A stretch of 39,479 bases of DNA from an uncultured Clostridium sp. (GTDB taxonomy: Bacteria; Bacillota; Clostridia; TANB77; CAG-508): positions 1-39,479 of the forward strand of contig CANOGC010000006.1 in the NCBI GenBank assembly GCA_947565445.1. Direction: 5' to 3'. Within the stretch, counting starts at the first letter, position 1; each line of letters opens with the position of its first letter. The translations under genes and the position numbers were made by a program. Below, one piece after another: positions 14,710 through 24,524 of this stretch. The notes beneath the pieces are model-generated. The model was not told the DNA's origin. It searched no databases and saw only the letters and a list, made by a program, of their open reading frames with translations.

Positions 14710-15600
14710 CTATTCTTCTCCTATTCTTCCATCTGCTAAGTCCTTTAAAAATTTTCCATATTCGGTTTTCATAAATTTATCTGCTAAGCTAGAAAGTTCT
14801 TCTTTAGTTATCCACTTTTTTCTATATGCAATCTCTTCTGGGCAACAAATTTGCATTCCTTGCCTTTTTTCAACTGTTTGTACAAAACTTGCTGTTTCTA
14901 ATAATGAGTCATGTGTTCCTGTATCGAACCAAGTCATAGCTCTTCCTAATTTTTCTACTTTTAGTTTTCCACGTTTCATGTATTCTTCATTAATTGATGT
15001 TATTTCTAACTCTCCCCTTGCTGAAGGTTTTACTTTTTTTGCAATTTCTATAACATCATTTGTATAGAAATACAATCCTGGTACTGCATAATGAGATTTT
15101 GGTTTTTCTGGCTTTTCTTCTATAGATATAGCATTTCCTTCTTTATCTATTTCTACCACTCCATATGCTTTAGGATCTTTTACATAATACCCAAATATAG
15201 TAGCTTCATCTTCTCTTTCATTTGCATGTTTTAATAGTTTTGGTAAATTGTTTCCATAGAACATATTATCTCCTAAAATCATTGCTACATTATCTTCACC
15301 AATAAACTCTTCTGCTAAAATAAAGCTATCAGCAAGTCCTCTTGGTTTTTCTTGTACTTTATATGTAAATTTCATTCCCCATTTAGAGCCATCTCCTAAT
15401 AATTCTTTAAATGTAACTATATCTCTTGGTGTTGATATAATTAGTATATCTCTAATTTCTGCTTCCATAAAAACAGATAATGGGTAATATATCATTGGTT
15501 TGTCATATACTGGCATGATTTGTTTTGAAATAGCAAGTGTTAGAGGATATAACCTCGTAGCACTACCTCCTGCTAAAATAATTCCTTTACGATTTTTCAT
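14710..15600 (-). CDS. rmlA: glucose-1-phosphate thymidylyltransferase
   Basis: Makes dTDP-glucose from dTTP and glucose-1-phosphate, the first step of dTDP-L-rhamnose synthesis. The nucleotide loop [11 protein letters not shown] (9-19) has Ala where most relatives have Gly. Other family blocks are [38 protein letters not shown] and [16 protein letters not shown] [13 protein letters not shown]. Length 296 aa is normal. AGGAG precedes the ATG by 9 nt. Confidence 0.95.
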   Translation of the reverse strand: MKNRKGIILAGGSATRLYPLTLAISKQIMPVYDKPMIYYPLSVFMEAEIRDILIISTPRDIVTFKELLGDGSKWGMKFTYKVQEKPRGLADSFILAEEFIGEDNVAMILGDNMFYGNNLPKLLKHANEREDEATIFGYYVKDPKAYGVVEIDKEGNAISIEEKPEKPKSHYAVPGLYFYTNDVIEIAKKVKPSARGELEITSINEEYMKRGKLKVEKLGRAMTWFDTGTHDSLLETASFVQTVEKRQGMQICCPEEIAYRKKWITKEELSSLADKFMKTEYGKFLKDLADGRIGEE

Positions 15601-15612
15601 TATATATCTCTC

Positions 15613-16455
15613 CTATTTTAATTCTATTTTTAAATATCTATCAAGTGCATCCTCATAATCTGGTACTTCTACTCCCGCATCTAGCAATTTTTTCTTTGAT
15701 AATTTTGAATTCTTAGGACGACTAGCCTTGCTTGCAAATTCTTCACTTGTTACTGGATTTACTTTACATGTATATCCTGCTTTTGCAAAAATTTGCTTTG
15801 TAAATTCATACCAAGTTGTATAACCTTCATTTGTCGCATGATATATTCCATATGGAATTTGTTTTTCAATCGCCTGATGAATAATACTTGCTAAATCTAC
15901 TGCATATGTTGGGCTACCATGTTGATCATTTACTACATTAATAGATTCTTTTTCTTTTCCTAATTTTAACATTGTTCTTACAAAATTATTTCCATCGCCA
16001 TATAACCAAGCTGTACGAAAAATATAGTGTTTAAAACAACTACTAATAATTTCTTGTTCTCCTTCTAGTTTAGTAATTCCATAAACAGAATTTGGACTTT
16101 TCTCTTCCATTTCGGAATAATCTTCTTCTACGTCTTTATCTCCACCAAATACATAATCTGTACTAATATGAATTAAAGTAGCATTTTCTTCATTTGCTAC
16201 AATTGCTAAATTCTTTGGCCCAATAGCATTTACCTTTCTTGCAATTTCTTCTTGCTCTTCTGCTTTATCTACTGCAGTATATGCTGCACAATTTATAATA
16301 TATTGTGGCTTATTTTCCTCTACAAACTTTCTTACAGCATCTATGTCAGTAATATCTAAATCTGCAACATCTGTTAAGATTAGCTCCTCTTCTTTTAATT
16401 CATTTATAACTGCCTTTGCAAGCATACCATTTGCACCTGTAATTAAAACTTTCAT
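15613..16455 (-). CDS. rmlD: dTDP-4-dehydrorhamnose reductase
   Basis: Final NAD(P)H-dependent step giving dTDP-L-rhamnose. A 280-aa short-chain dehydrogenase: TGANGMLAKAV (6-16), the AAYTAVDKAE block (57-66), STDYVFGG (98-105) and catalytic YGITK with Tyr125 and Lys129. GAGGT lies 8 nt before the ATG. It is the first gene of the rmlD-A-C-B-LCP operon and has its own consensus promoter. Confidence 0.94.
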   Translation of the reverse strand: MKVLITGANGMLAKAVINELKEEELILTDVADLDITDIDAVRKFVEENKPQYIINCAAYTAVDKAEEQEEIARKVNAIGPKNLAIVANEENATLIHISTDYVFGGDKDVEEDYSEMEEKSPNSVYGITKLEGEQEIISSCFKHYIFRTAWLYGDGNNFVRTMLKLGKEKESINVVNDQHGSPTYAVDLASIIHQAIEKQIPYGIYHATNEGYTTWYEFTKQIFAKAGYTCKVNPVTSEEFASKASRPKNSKLSKKKLLDAGVEVPDYEDALDRYLKIELK

Positions 16456-16488
16456 TTGTTTACCTCATTTCTATATATCATTGCTATA

Positions 16489-16517
16489 ATTATCTATTTT
16501 TTTATAGTATTTGTCAA
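16489..16517 (-). promoter_or_regulatory. promoter of the rmlDACB-LCP operon
   Basis: On the minus strand, a perfect -35 TTGACA (16517-16512), 17 bp, then GATAAT (16494-16489). It is 34 bp before the rmlD start. Confidence 0.8.
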
Positions 16518-16578
16518 GCTATAAATAAAAGATTTCATGTATACTATAACTATTCAATACATATAAGACAAAATTTTG

Positions 16579-17895
16579 TTAATGTCCCTTTTGTTCTAAT
16601 ATATTTTCAATATTCCCTATACTATACAAAGGTATATTAATAAGCCAATCTTCTTTTCTATAATCTGACATTGATGTTCTAACATTTACTTTTGTATTAT
16701 ATTTTTCTACAAATGATTTTAAGCTTTTAGCTTTTAAATTTTCTTCTGATTTAACTTCTATTGGAACATTGTTTTTACCAATTTGAACTATAAAATCCAC
16801 TTCTGCTTTACCTATATCTGAAGTCCAATAAAAAGTATCTAGTTTTGTACATTGTTTTAATTGGCATAAAACATATTGTTCTGTTAAGCTTCCCTTAAAC
16901 TCTTCAAATATTGCATTTCCTTCAAGTAAAGTTTTAGCATCAACTCCTGACATAGCAGATAATAACCCTACATCTAATAAATATAATTTAAAAGCGCTAA
17001 AATCTTGATATGCTGATAATGGAATTTTACTAGTATTTACTCTATTTATTTGATATACTAAACCACAATCTATAAGCCAAGATAAAGCAATTTCATATTC
17101 TCTTGCTCTAGCCCCTTCACGTACTAATCCATATATAAACTTTTTATTTTCTTTGGCAAGTTGTGTTGGAATATTATTCCATAACTGTCTAATTCTTGGC
17201 ACTATATTACTAGGAGCATGTTTTGAAAAGTCTCTTTCATAAGCATCTAATAAATTCTTTTGTATTTCTCGTATCTCTAGTAAATTATCATTTTCTATGT
17301 ATGAATTTACTACTTCTGGCATTCCTCCTATATAATAATACAGTTTAAGATATTCTCTTATTTTACTTGAAAAAACACCTAGTAAATCTACATCATTTGC
17401 TTTTATTAGTTCTACAAAATCTTTTTTGCCTATTGCTTCCATAAATTCAAAAAAGCTTAAAGGATATAAGTCTAAAAAGTTTACTTTTCCAACAGGAAAT
17501 GAACTACCTTGATGAATAGCAACTCCTAATAAAGAACCTGCAGATACTATATGATATTCATTTGCATTTTCACAAAAATACTTCAATGCTTTTAATGCTC
17601 TCGAATTTTCTTGGATTTCATCTAAAATAATTAAAGTATTTTGTGGCTCAATATTTACACCAGATTCTAATTTTAAACCTTGTAATATTTTATCTAAATC
17701 GAAATCTTCATCAAAAAGTTTTTCCATACGATTGTTATCATCAAAATTTATATAAGCATACTTTTCATAACAAGTTTTTCCAAATTCTTTCATAAGCCAT
17801 GTTTTCCCAACTTGCCTAGCACCTCTAATTATTAATGGTTTTCTATTATTAGACATCTTCCATTTTTTTAAATCTTCTATTTTTTCTCTATACAA
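16579..17895 (-). CDS. AAA ATPase with DUF4143 domain
   Basis: About 438 aa. The N-terminal ATPase has Walker A GARQVGKT (about 25-32) and Walker B LIILDEIQ (about 89-96). The C-terminal DUF4143 part ends in a nuclease-like EVDFIV...IEVKS pattern (PD-(D/E)XK type). These proteins are widespread, often accessory and frequently near mobile or defence loci; their role is not established. The start is placed at TTG 17895 because AAGGTGA stands 5 nt before it; a GTG at 17904 would lie within that site. It has its own promoter and cuts the polysaccharide locus in two, so it is probably a later insertion. Confidence 0.85.
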   Translation of the reverse strand: MYREKIEDLKKWKMSNNRKPLIIRGARQVGKTWLMKEFGKTCYEKYAYINFDDNNRMEKLFDEDFDLDKILQGLKLESGVNIEPQNTLIILDEIQENSRALKALKYFCENANEYHIVSAGSLLGVAIHQGSSFPVGKVNFLDLYPLSFFEFMEAIGKKDFVELIKANDVDLLGVFSSKIREYLKLYYYIGGMPEVVNSYIENDNLLEIREIQKNLLDAYERDFSKHAPSNIVPRIRQLWNNIPTQLAKENKKFIYGLVREGARAREYEIALSWLIDCGLVYQINRVNTSKIPLSAYQDFSAFKLYLLDVGLLSAMSGVDAKTLLEGNAIFEEFKGSLTEQYVLCQLKQCTKLDTFYWTSDIGKAEVDFIVQIGKNNVPIEVKSEENLKAKSLKSFVEKYNTKVNVRTSMSDYRKEDWLINIPLYSIGNIENILEQKGH

Positions 17896-17928
17896 ATAAA
17901 TCACCTTCTTTTTTAAGTATCTATATAT

Positions 17929-17956
17929 AGTATAGCACTTTTTTTATAAAATTCAA
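17929..17956 (-). promoter_or_regulatory. promoter of the AAA/DUF4143 gene
   Basis: On the minus strand, TTGAAT (17956-17951), 16 bp, TATACT (17934-17929). Two direct repeats (17963-18022) begin 7 bp upstream of its -35. Confidence 0.6.
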
Positions 17957-17962
17957 ATTGTT

Positions 17963-18022
17963 TTCACATTTTCGGAACGAATATTTGTGACAATCTTCAC
18001 ATATTTGGAACGAATTATTGTG
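17963..18022. repeat. two 27-bp direct repeats, 33 bp apart
   Basis: Copies at 17963-17989 and 17996-18022 share TTCACAT, then TTyGGAACGAAT, then TTGTG, differing at a few bases. Each is bounded by CACA and TGTG, giving weak dyad symmetry. The 33-bp period places both on nearly the same face of the helix, directly upstream of a promoter. Confidence 0.7.
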
Positions 18023-18065
18023 CTACGCATTTACGAAAGATGTTTTTAAAGATTATTACTTTATA

Positions 18066-19169
18066 CTATATAAATTCTTCTTTTACTAAATTTAGTACCT
18101 CTTCTATTACTTTATCCATATCATAATACTTATATCTACCTAATCTTCCTCCAAAAATAACTTTTGAGTCCCTTTTAGCTAATTCTTCATACTTTTTATA
18201 TATTTCATTATTTTTATCATCATTAACTGGATAATATGGTTCTTTTTCACTAGTCCAATTATCTGGATATTCTTTTGTTATAACAGTTTTAGGACTTTCT
18301 ACATCAAATTCAAAATGTTTATGTTCTATTATCCTTGTATATGGTACTTCAAATTCTGTATAATTAACAACTGCATTTCCTTGAAAGTTGTCTTCATTTA
18401 ATATTTCTGTTTCAAATCTTAAACTTCTATATTCTAACTCTCCATATTTATAGTTATAATATTTATCTATCATACCAGTAAATACAATTTTATCTGCTAT
18501 ATCTTCAAAATACTCTCTATTTTCAAAAAAGTCTGCATTTAATTTTACTTCTATACCTTCTAGCATTTTTTGAATTATTTGAGTATATCCACCAATTGGT
18601 ATACCTTGATGTATATCATTAAAATAGTTGTTATCATATGTAAAACGAACTGGTAATCTTTTAATAATAAAATTTGGTAATTCTGTTGCTTTTTTACCCC
18701 ATTGTTTTTCAGTATATCCTTTTACCAATTTTTCATATATAGTTTGTCCTACCAAACTTATTGCTTGTTCTTCTAAGTTTTTAGGTTCTGTAATTCCAGC
18801 CGTTTTCTTTTCCTCTTCTATTTTATCTTTAGCTTCTTTAGGTGTTATAACACCCCATAGCTTATTAAATGTGTTCATATTAAATGGCATATTGTATAAT
18901 TCATTTTTATATATTGCAATTGGTGAATTGGTATACCTATTAAATTCTGTAAATTGATTTATATAGCTCCATACTTCATTATTACTTGTATGAAATATAT
19001 GTGCACCATATTGATGTACATTTATTCCTTCTATGTTTTTTGTATAGATATTCCCACCAATATGATCTCTTTTATCTATTACAATACATTTTTTTCCTTT
19101 TCTTTGCGCTTCATATGCAAATATTGAACCAAATAAGCCTGCTCCTACTATTAGATAATCATATTTCAT
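18066..19169 (-). CDS. glf: UDP-galactopyranose mutase
   Basis: FAD enzyme that contracts UDP-galactopyranose to UDP-galactofuranose. FAD-binding VGAGLFGSIFA (8-18) and IDKRDHIGGN (31-40) are followed by HQYGAHIFHT, KGYTEKQWG, and the substrate-site arginine block LPVRFTYDNNYF; the C-terminus has GRLGRYKYYDMD, all family hallmarks. Length 367 aa is normal. Its start overlaps the flippase stop by 11 nt. It indicates that the polysaccharide made here probably contains galactofuranose. Confidence 0.96.
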   Translation of the reverse strand: MKYDYLIVGAGLFGSIFAYEAQRKGKKCIVIDKRDHIGGNIYTKNIEGINVHQYGAHIFHTSNNEVWSYINQFTEFNRYTNSPIAIYKNELYNMPFNMNTFNKLWGVITPKEAKDKIEEEKKTAGITEPKNLEEQAISLVGQTIYEKLVKGYTEKQWGKKATELPNFIIKRLPVRFTYDNNYFNDIHQGIPIGGYTQIIQKMLEGIEVKLNADFFENREYFEDIADKIVFTGMIDKYYNYKYGELEYRSLRFETEILNEDNFQGNAVVNYTEFEVPYTRIIEHKHFEFDVESPKTVITKEYPDNWTSEKEPYYPVNDDKNNEIYKKYEELAKRDSKVIFGGRLGRYKYYDMDKVIEEVLNLVKEEFI

Positions 19170-20613
19170 GTTTACTTTCCTTTCGCAATTTCTGTTTTAC
19201 TTTGTCTAATATAGTATAAATAAATTCATTTTTTAAAATTAGTAAACAACTTACATATACTAAAATTCCTACAAATACTTGTGTAATAATGCAATACAAA
19301 CTATTATTTATAAAGTTTGCAATAATACTACAAATACCAAACATTACTACTGCAGATACAAAATATTGTATTGACATTTTAAAAATGTTGTGTACTGCAA
19401 ATTCTTTTCTAATTAAAATAAATTGAACTATAGTTACACAAATTTCAGCAATTACTGTACCTACTGATGCTCCTACTCCACCATATTTTCCTATTAATAA
19501 TAGGTTTATTAAAAAATTTGTAATAGCTCCAATTGCAACTGAAATAGTAAATTCCTTCTGCTTCTTTGTTGGTAATAAGTATTGTGTTCCTATTACTCCA
19601 CTTAATCCTATTGCAATTATTATAGGGCTAATTACATTTATTAGTGTTGCAACTTTTTCATATCCACTACCAAAAAATATTGGTACAAATTGCCTAGATA
19701 CTAAAATTAATCCAAATACCATTGGAAATGATAATAGGAATACAAAATTGAATGACTTTTTCATATATTGTTTCATTTTTTCACTATCACCATTTATAAA
19801 CGTGTTTGCCATCCTTGGAGACATAACTGTTCCTAATGAAGTTACTATTGCTAATAACATTTTTACTATTTTTTGGCTTTGTTCATAATATCCAACCTCA
19901 GATTTATCCATAATAATACTTCCTATCATTACTTTATCTAAAACAGTATATATTTGTATAGCTATTTGAGGTATAAATAGTGCTATTGTGCTTTTTAAAT
20001 GCTTTAATATGTTTAATTCCTTTATATGTACTTTTTTTAGATACTTTGGCAGATATAGCCATAAAGATATGTTTCCAATTAGCACTGATGATACGTAAAT
20101 CCAAAAGTATAGGCTTAAGTCATTAGAGCTTTTTACAAAAGTAAATATACATATAATACTTATAATCTTTACTATTATATTTCTTGAAACTGTTTTCTTA
20201 AATTCTTCTAACCCGCCAAAAAACCAGCTTATATCTAAACAATTTGCCACTAGTTCTAGTAATAAAATTGCATAATACATTTTATATTGTCCAAAATTAA
20301 CAAATGTAATATAAAATATAAGCATTGCAATACTCATAGTAATAAATCTTAGTATTACAACTTCCCAAAAAATTTTACTATATGCTTCTTTCTTCTCTTG
20401 AAGATATGCAATTTCTCTTTGCCCATATAATGATATTCCTAAAGAGCCAAATAATATAAAATATGTAGATATTGATATAGTATAACTGTATATTCCTATA
20501 TTTTGAGCCCCTAAAACTCTAGAGATATATGGTGTTGTAATTAGTGGTAATGCTAAAGTTAATATTTGATATATTAAGTTGTACATATAGTTTTTAGTTA
20601 TCGATTTTTTCAT
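19159..20613 (-). CDS. polysaccharide flippase (Wzx-type, MOP superfamily)
   Basis: A 484-aa integral membrane protein with about 12-14 helices over its full length. The N-terminal pattern NYMYNLIYQILTLALPLIT-TPYISRVLG is characteristic of Wzx/PST exporters, which flip undecaprenyl-linked repeat units across the membrane. AAAGGA is 6 nt before the ATG. It sits between a glycosyltransferase gene and glf, as expected for a Wzx/Wzy pathway. Confidence 0.92.
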   Translation of the reverse strand: MKKSITKNYMYNLIYQILTLALPLITTPYISRVLGAQNIGIYSYTISISTYFILFGSLGISLYGQREIAYLQEKKEAYSKIFWEVVILRFITMSIAMLIFYITFVNFGQYKMYYAILLLELVANCLDISWFFGGLEEFKKTVSRNIIVKIISIICIFTFVKSSNDLSLYFWIYVSSVLIGNISLWLYLPKYLKKVHIKELNILKHLKSTIALFIPQIAIQIYTVLDKVMIGSIIMDKSEVGYYEQSQKIVKMLLAIVTSLGTVMSPRMANTFINGDSEKMKQYMKKSFNFVFLLSFPMVFGLILVSRQFVPIFFGSGYEKVATLINVISPIIIAIGLSGVIGTQYLLPTKKQKEFTISVAIGAITNFLINLLLIGKYGGVGASVGTVIAEICVTIVQFILIRKEFAVHNIFKMSIQYFVSAVVMFGICSIIANFINNSLYCIITQVFVGILVYVSCLLILKNEFIYTILDKVKQKLRKESKHEI

Positions 20614-20674
20614 TTTTATCCTTTACTCTACAAAGAATATTTCTTCAATATTCTTATTAAATTTCTTCTTAGTA

Positions 20675-21412
20675 CTATAAAATATTTTGTAATACTTGTT
20701 CACGTATACTTAATTGTGTATTATATACTACACATTCTTTTATTTTTAATTTGTTTTTTTCTACCCATACATTGAGTAATCTTTCAGCTAAAAATCCATA
20801 CACTCTTTGGTTATATTCACTATATCCACTAATATCAATTTGCTTTTCTAACCTTGATAATATATTAAATAACCATTCCATGTACTCTTCAAAATATTCT
20901 CTTTTAGTTATAAACATATTATACGCATACATTTTCTTTCTTTTCAATACTTTTTCGAAATCATCTTCATATTCTGGATAAATTTCGTGTATTATAGGTT
21001 TACATTTTCGTAAATCATTTACTATGTGACTATGTACATACTGTTCTTCAATTGTATTTTTCATTTTCAAGGATTTTGGTAAAATCATATCATATCTATT
21101 TAATATCTTCTCTATTTTCTTACAAGATAGTAAATTATTCTCTTTAATAGAAAAAATATTATTATATAAATATCTTCTATAATGTGTTAGTCCAACAATA
21201 TCCTCTTTTTTATTTTTCCATATCCAATAAAGAGCTGTTAGCTCACAATAATTTTTGTTTTTCTCTGATATATTATTTCCTGTATCATCTTTTATGTATG
21301 GTAAAGGCTCATTCATCTTTGCTCCAACTTGTATTGGTACATATCCATCCTTATTTGGTACATTAAATTCTTTATGAGTTGCTATATATATATTAATATT
21401 TTTTGTTTCCAA
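20675..21412 (-). CDS. DUF4422 glycosyltransferase
   Basis: A 245-aa protein with the DUF4422 signature: N-terminal INIYIATHKEF, the VPIQVGA block, and YCELTALYWIWKN followed by GLTHYRRYL. Members are capsule or LPS glycosyltransferases; donor and acceptor are unknown. The start is TTG at 21412, supported by AGGAG 6 nt upstream; no ATG fits. It lies between the flippase and a GT2 gene in the same direction. Confidence 0.88.
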   Translation of the reverse strand: METKNINIYIATHKEFNVPNKDGYVPIQVGAKMNEPLPYIKDDTGNNISEKNKNYCELTALYWIWKNKKEDIVGLTHYRRYLYNNIFSIKENNLLSCKKIEKILNRYDMILPKSLKMKNTIEEQYVHSHIVNDLRKCKPIIHEIYPEYEDDFEKVLKRKKMYAYNMFITKREYFEEYMEWLFNILSRLEKQIDISGYSEYNQRVYGFLAERLLNVWVEKNKLKIKECVVYNTQLSIREQVLQNIL

Positions 21413-21462
21413 TTTTAACTCCTTTGTTTATATTTATAAAATATTTTAAACATTATCTTATA

Positions 21463-22362
21463 CTATATTTTATTCATAATAATTGCTAACTTAAACAGTA
21501 TAGTTTCATATTTTTCTGCTTTCATTTTTCTATTTAATATTAATTTAACTTTACTTTTATATAATTTTCTATATTCTGATAGCTGTTGCAATTCCTCTAA
21601 ATATTCCTTATTTATTATAATATCTGAATATCCATTTAATATCTCTTTGGCAGTTTTTTCTCTTGAATGATCACATTTCCAAAAACTTTGCCATCTATTT
21701 GCTATCTTTTTTATTATATTATAATTTGCACCTATAACATTACTATCATGTTGCCTATATTTTACGTATTTTTTTTCATCATATATGCAAACTCCATTTA
21801 TAGCAAGACATACTCTATAAATCCATGCATCATGCATTAAAATATACTTTGGTGTATAACTATTTATTATTTCAACTAATTTTTTATTCATTACCATTGT
21901 ACATCCTGTAGCAATGTTCCTTATCATAGCACTTTCAAAAGAGTTATTATATTTTTTTACTTTACATTTTAAATAATTTTCATTAGCATCTATTACCTCT
22001 TTATTACAAAAATATACTGCTGGTATGTCCTTGCTTATTTCCTGTAATTTGCTAATTGCTATATTTATCTTTTGCACTTTCCAAATGTCATCTTGATCAG
22101 AAAATGCATAATACTCATAATCTCCACAATTTTCAAGCAAATTCATAAAGCTTCTTCCAGAAAATAGCCTTTCACCTGTATACCATTCTAATTTTTTATT
22201 TTTCTTGTAATTTTCTAATATTTGTATTGTATTGTCAGTAGAACCATCATCTCGAACTAATAAGTTAATATTTACTTCTTTTTGTGCTAAAATACTTTCA
22301 ATTTGTTCTTTTAAATACTTTTCTCCATTATATGTTGACATCAAAACTTGTACTGTTTTCAT
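21463..22362 (-). CDS. GT2 family glycosyltransferase (rhamnosyltransferase-like)
   Basis: A 299-aa GT-A enzyme: MSTYNGEKYLKEQIESIL at the N-terminus, RDDGSTDNT near 38-46, and FSDQDDIW near 88 carrying the metal-binding DxD equivalent. The pattern is that of RfbF/RgpB-like rhamnosyltransferases, which would agree with the rml genes nearby, but the donor is an inference. The start overlaps the polymerase gene by 35 bp; GGAGGT lies 11 nt before the ATG. Confidence 0.88.
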   Translation of the reverse strand: MKTVQVLMSTYNGEKYLKEQIESILAQKEVNINLLVRDDGSTDNTIQILENYKKNKKLEWYTGERLFSGRSFMNLLENCGDYEYYAFSDQDDIWKVQKINIAISKLQEISKDIPAVYFCNKEVIDANENYLKCKVKKYNNSFESAMIRNIATGCTMVMNKKLVEIINSYTPKYILMHDAWIYRVCLAINGVCIYDEKKYVKYRQHDSNVIGANYNIIKKIANRWQSFWKCDHSREKTAKEILNGYSDIIINKEYLEELQQLSEYRKLYKSKVKLILNRKMKAEKYETILFKLAIIMNKI

Positions 22363-23662
22363 TCTTTATTTTTACCTCCATCATTTCCTTTGAATAGGCA
22401 CACCCTAGCACAAACCAATAAAACATCATTATTTTTGATGATTCAAATATATCTATAAAAATTGCTGATATAAGTAGACAATACATACCATACTTTATCA
22501 TACAATTTATGTCATTATCTGCTTTAAAATCTTTTAGTATTCTTCTTATTATATCTCCCCAACAAATTAAACCTATAATACCTGTTTCCGCTATTATCCT
22601 AATATAATTTCCATCACAAGCTTCTTTTGCAATTGAAATACCTAATCCTAGCAAAGGATTTTTCATACTTCCATCTATTAATGCCATCCATTTATTTATT
22701 CTAGTTAAATAGCTATAATCTGTATCATTCATAGTATCGATATAATATCCATATTCCATATATCTTTCAAAATCTTTATTATTCCATGCTATTTTAGTAG
22801 CTTCCCACATTGACATAATGTCTATAGTTCTATATCTTTCAAATTTTTCATTTTCTACAATATTTATAGAAAATATATTAATAATTGTAAAAAAAATAAT
22901 CATTATTGCTAAAGTTCCAATTAAAAGAATACTTATCATTTTCTTTATACTCACTCTTTTATCTAAAATAGGAATTATTATTAGCATAAATATTCCAGCA
23001 AATAGTGAAATTCTTGACTCAGAATAATAAATCCCAATAAATACTAATAATATCATAATTATAGATTTTATTACATTCTTTATATTTTTGGCGTTTTCTA
23101 GTATTCTACAAACATATATTGGCAATAAAATTAGTAAATACGCAGCAAACTCATATGGGCCATTAAAAGTAGAACACAATCTACTTTTTTCAATTGTTTG
23201 AATATATTCTCCATTAGAAAATGCACCTACTATTCCAAAATTTTGTAATAAAATAAAAATTGTATGTACAATTAAAGATAAGTCAATAATTTTTATCAAC
23301 ATTTTCCAATCATTTTCACTCTTTATAAATTCATATCCTATAAATATAAATAAAAAGTATTCTATTTTTCTTATTTCATACATAATAGCAAGTTTTATTT
23401 CAATATTACCATACAATATTCCTAATATTGTTGATATTGTACTAAAAGCTACATATATACAAAACAATTTGCATATATGTTTTAATTTATGGTTTAACAT
23501 TTTTTTCTTATTTAGTTTACATTTTAAAATATACACAAGTACAAAAAAAGCCACACATATATCTTCTATCCTAATACCTACATATGTACCTGTAATATTA
23601 ATAATTGTAATTTTAGGAAAAAATATTACTATTAATAAAATAAACATATATATTTTTTTCAT
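22328..23662 (-). CDS. O-antigen polymerase/ligase-like membrane protein (Wzy candidate)
   Basis: A highly hydrophobic protein of about 444 aa with ten or more helices and one large outer loop (about 255-315) before a GLGISIAKEACDG segment, as in the Wzy/WaaL O-antigen ligase family. It is the only polymerase candidate in the locus and probably joins repeat units outside the membrane. I prefer the ATG at 23662 (GAGGT, 6 nt gap); one at 23674 with AAGG is also possible. Start 4 to 16 bp after the preceding gene. Confidence 0.8.
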   Translation of the reverse strand: MKKIYMFILLIVIFFPKITIINITGTYVGIRIEDICVAFFVLVYILKCKLNKKKMLNHKLKHICKLFCIYVAFSTISTILGILYGNIEIKLAIMYEIRKIEYFLFIFIGYEFIKSENDWKMLIKIIDLSLIVHTIFILLQNFGIVGAFSNGEYIQTIEKSRLCSTFNGPYEFAAYLLILLPIYVCRILENAKNIKNVIKSIIMILLVFIGIYYSESRISLFAGIFMLIIIPILDKRVSIKKMISILLIGTLAIMIIFFTIINIFSINIVENEKFERYRTIDIMSMWEATKIAWNNKDFERYMEYGYYIDTMNDTDYSYLTRINKWMALIDGSMKNPLLGLGISIAKEACDGNYIRIIAETGIIGLICWGDIIRRILKDFKADNDINCMIKYGMYCLLISAIFIDIFESSKIMMFYWFVLGCAYSKEMMEVKIKNENSTSFDVNI

Positions 23663-23677
23663 TTTTAACCTCATTCT

Positions 23678-24523
23678 TTACCTTTTTCCCATTTTCATTC
23701 CAATAATTCTTGCTATCATATTTGGTACAAATTTTACTAATACTTTCACGTTTTTATCTTGTAATGCTCTTTTTAGTATATATCTTGCCATGCCTATTCC
23801 GCTATCATTTACTTTATATTGGTTTAAATATTCATTTTCTTTGAAAAACTTTCCTGTGTCATAATATCTTTTATATTGCTCTTTAAATGAAAAATCATGT
23901 GAATGTATCACTTCTGAATCTGCACAATATTTTATAGTATAACCATTCATTATTAACTTATATGCTAAATACATATCTTCATTTGTTGGTAGCTTTTTTT
24001 TATCATACCCATTTAGCTTTATAAAAACATCTCTTCTAATAGCAGAAGCTGTGTCAGAAAAGAAAAATGTTTTTATTTGCATAACTTGTATATCTTCTTT
24101 GGTTTTATAATAAGATTTATCTGGATAATTTAATTCTCTTGTATACTTTTCTATAGTATCATTATTATTACATATTTGTCTACTATATGTTGCATCACAT
24201 TTTCTATTTTCTATGTCTTTTACTAAGTAATACAACCACATATCGTCTTTAATAATTATATCTTGTGTAATAAATACTAAAATATCGGCTTCACTTTCAA
24301 AGGCTTCTTTTTCTCTTGTTAAACTATGTGAAAATTCTTGCGGTTCAATTACTTTGTATACTGCTTGTATATGTTTTAGGATTTCTTCTGTTTTATCTTC
24401 ACTTTTTGTTAAAACATACCTTATACTATTAATATCTACATTTTTTTGCTTTTTTATATTAGCATCTAAATTTTCTATATATTTTTCCGCATAATATAAT
24501 GGACATATAATGTCTATATTCAT
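23678..24523 (-). CDS. GT2 family glycosyltransferase
   Basis: A 281-aa enzyme beginning NIDIICPLYYAEKYIENL, with FITQDIIIKDDMWL (about 93-106) at the DxD position, a conserved AIRRDVFIKLNGYD (about 160-173) and NEDMYLAYKLIMNGY (about 180-194), typical of GT2 sugar transfer to a lipid-linked chain. The sugar is not known. AAGGAG precedes the ATG by 9 nt, and the start lies next to the stop of the sugar transferase gene. Confidence 0.87.
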   Translation of the reverse strand: MNIDIICPLYYAEKYIENLDANIKKQKNVDINSIRYVLTKSEDKTEEILKHIQAVYKVIEPQEFSHSLTREKEAFESEADILVFITQDIIIKDDMWLYYLVKDIENRKCDATYSRQICNNNDTIEKYTRELNYPDKSYYKTKEDIQVMQIKTFFFSDTASAIRRDVFIKLNGYDKKKLPTNEDMYLAYKLIMNGYTIKYCADSEVIHSHDFSFKEQYKRYYDTGKFFKENEYLNQYKVNDSGIGMARYILKRALQDKNVKVLVKFVPNMIARIIGMKMGKR

Positions 24524-24524
24524 A

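Noticed and set aside
16579..17904. Insertion sequence transposase in the capsule locus
   Set aside because: The Walker motifs and C-terminal DUF4143 pattern fit a stand-alone ATPase; no terminal inverted repeats or target duplication were seen.
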